NCBI GenBank assembly: GCA_937877295.1
Contig: CALFIV010000122.1
Span: 1 to 14,239, forward strand
Origin: an uncultured Clostridia bacterium
GTDB taxonomy: Bacteria > Bacillota_A > Clostridia > Christensenellales > CAG-138
Direction of reading: 5' to 3'
DNA length: 14,239 nucleotides
Of this stretch, positions 14,062 to 14,239 are shown one piece after another. The stretch's first letter is position 1; every line of letters begins with the position of its first letter. The notes below the pieces were generated by a model that was given only the letters and a program-made list of their open reading frames with translations, was not told the DNA's origin and ran no database searches. The position numbers were made by a program, and so were the translations under genes.

Positions 14062-14239
14062 TTACGGCTTCATTTGCTCCAACGCATGCAAGGCGCGCTG
14101 ATCAGCAATGCTCAGCTCGAACGGATCGGTATGACTTTGCATGGTCTCATACACATCATCCAAATAATCTTTGAGAACCCCATTGTTATATGCTGAAAGC
14201 GTGCCTGATTCATAGAGGCGTACAGCTTCGGGGATACCG
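14062..14239 (-). CDS. Unknown protein, C-terminal end only (5' partial)
   Basis: The frame is open from the right edge to a TAA at 14062-14064, giving 58 residues. They start GIPEAVRLYESGTL, include VLKDYLDDVYETMQSH, and end DQRALHALEQMKP. The segment is acidic, helical in character and without membrane spans. I do not recognise it. It is called as a real gene because it is open to the edge, reads as normal protein, and ends four bases before the start of the next minus-strand gene, as operon members do. Its start, full length and promoter lie outside the window. Confidence 0.5.
   Translation of the reverse strand, partial: GIPEAVRLYESGTLSAYNNGVLKDYLDDVYETMQSHTDPFELSIADQRALHALEQMKP

Overview
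The window reads as a chromosomal housekeeping segment of a low-to-mid GC Bacillota of the Clostridia type (roughly 50% GC by eye). The signs are a SpoIIAA-type anti-anti-sigma factor, the murB-rapZ-whiA neighbourhood, Hsp33, an M50 protease followed by scpA-scpB, GGAGG-type ribosome sites, and Clostridia-like protein sequences. The first ~620-650 bases differ: the C-terminal half of an M16 peptidase that resembles Bacteroidales proteins. It meets the SpoIIAA gene exactly where that gene is cut short, so the left edge is probably a contig chimera or a recombination breakpoint.

Layout. (1) 1-620: M16 peptidase, 5' partial. (2) 639-926 (-): spoIIAA, C-terminally truncated, with a sigma-H-type promoter upstream. 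(3) 1044-2012 (+): a divergently transcribed exported solute-binding-like protein, also behind a sigma-H-like promoter. (4) 2051-9286 (+): a tight operon of murB, rapZ, whiA, a YqeM-like methyltransferase, hslO, a large TPR protein and a THUMP RNA methyltransferase, ended by a hairpin terminator at 9292-9320. Neighbouring genes overlap or abut, and yvcK, normally between rapZ and whiA, is absent. (5) 9356-10480: a D-Ala-D-Ala carboxypeptidase-like exported protein whose three catalytic motifs are all altered. (6) 10534-13035: M50 protease, scpA, scpB and dCMP deaminase, ended by a probably bidirectional terminator at 13051-13076. (7) 13093-14239 (-): three small genes of unknown function. The last is cut by the window edge; of the other two, one carries an in-frame TAG and one a frameshift.

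The genes cover cell-wall precursor synthesis (MurB) and its regulation (RapZ), division/chromosome regulation (WhiA, ScpAB), redox stress (Hsp33), rRNA modification, nucleotide supply (dCMP deaminase) and entry into sporulation (SpoIIAA). The main regulatory observation is that three genes (1044, murB, M50 protease) have no Shine-Dalgarno site, and each has a promoter placed so that transcription would begin at or next to the ATG. Leaderless translation may therefore be common in this organism.

No tRNA, rRNA, CRISPR array, insertion sequence or phage gene was seen. No gene-free stretch exceeds 300 bases. The main candidates for novelty are the catalytically degenerate carboxypeptidase-like protein, the leaderless promoter architecture, and the sigma-H-linked divergent gene beside spoIIAA.
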